A program made the position numbers and the translations under genes. From Dryomyza anilis (taxonomy: Eukaryota > Arthropoda > Insecta > Diptera > Dryomyzidae), in the NCBI GenBank assembly GCA_951804985.1, contig OX638132.1, positions 5,499,529-5,563,528 of the forward strand: a stretch of DNA of 64,000 nt, read 5' to 3'. How positions within the stretch are numbered: position 1 is the stretch's first letter; each line of letters starts with the position of its first letter. Positions 63,734 through 64,000 of the stretch are shown here, in pieces. The notes below the pieces were generated by a model. That model did not search any database. It was not told the DNA's origin and saw only the letters and a list, made by a program, of their open reading frames with translations.

Positions 63734-64000
63734 TATATAAATATGACTATGACCTTTTTATGAAATAGTTGTAGACATATTCATATATGACAAATTTTCC
63801 AATGTCCTCGATTCCAATGTCCTTGACGTCAATGACTACGTTTATACCGTAAGAGTTAAGCTAACGCTTAGTCCGTATTAAAAATGCGGCATATTCACAT
63901 TCGACTAACTTAACACGATTCAGTTGGCGAAACGAGCAAGACTCTTGCTGTCTTGCTGTCGAATACAGAAAAACTTAAGAAATACTGATCAGAATGCGAT
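63734..64000. other. Right flank of the satellite
   Basis: Non-satellite DNA with several atgtcc/tgacgtca phrases. A segment around 63899-63930 resembles a phrase in the inverted-repeat element at 18259-19109. No gene is seen before the window ends. Confidence 0.45.

Overview
This window looks like nuclear DNA from a dipteran insect, probably a higher fly. It is AT-rich, has short spliced introns with GT...AG borders, and encodes a complete Rad6/Ubc6 protein of the kind found in flies. No source other than the sequence was available, so the species is not named.

Layout. 1-9.2 kb is intergenic and full of decayed mobile DNA: elements with TA-flanked terminal inverted repeats (TIRs), a tRNA-derived SINE with a perfect 17-bp target duplication, inverted-repeat MITEs and a CACGCCC-module repeat. 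9.28-10.15 kb holds a five-coding-exon gene for a 169-residue four-pass membrane protein. 12.3-20.6 kb holds Ubc6 (E2 ubiquitin-conjugating enzyme, 151 residues). Its 44-nt first coding exon is split from the rest by a 7.7-kb intron packed with nested transposons. One inverted-repeat element there encloses a frameshifted piece of a RIC1/Rich gene. 20.6-28.35 kb is the Ubc6 3' region and then more transposons, including a hAT element with a perfect 8-bp target duplication.

28.35-63.73 kb, more than half the window, is one satellite array with a 138-bp unit, all in one orientation and about 250 copies. Both edges lie inside the window. The array is interrupted once, at 46546-47070, by a 5'-truncated, poly(A)-tailed non-LTR retrotransposon flanked by a 28-bp duplication of the satellite. 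The array contains marked subfamilies (a 13-bp-deletion unit, a +1 A unit and relic junction units) and multi-unit segmental duplications of about 0.7 kb and 2.2 kb, which record unequal exchange or conversion.

Only two genes look functional, the tetraspan protein and Ubc6. Both are on the + strand about 2.2 kb apart, and nothing suggests they work together. The most notable features are the fully spanned satellite array with its retrotransposon insertion, the transposon enclosing a Rich fragment, and a group of elements sharing a TA|CAC..AGAAAA-type terminus, some of which carry short ORFs.
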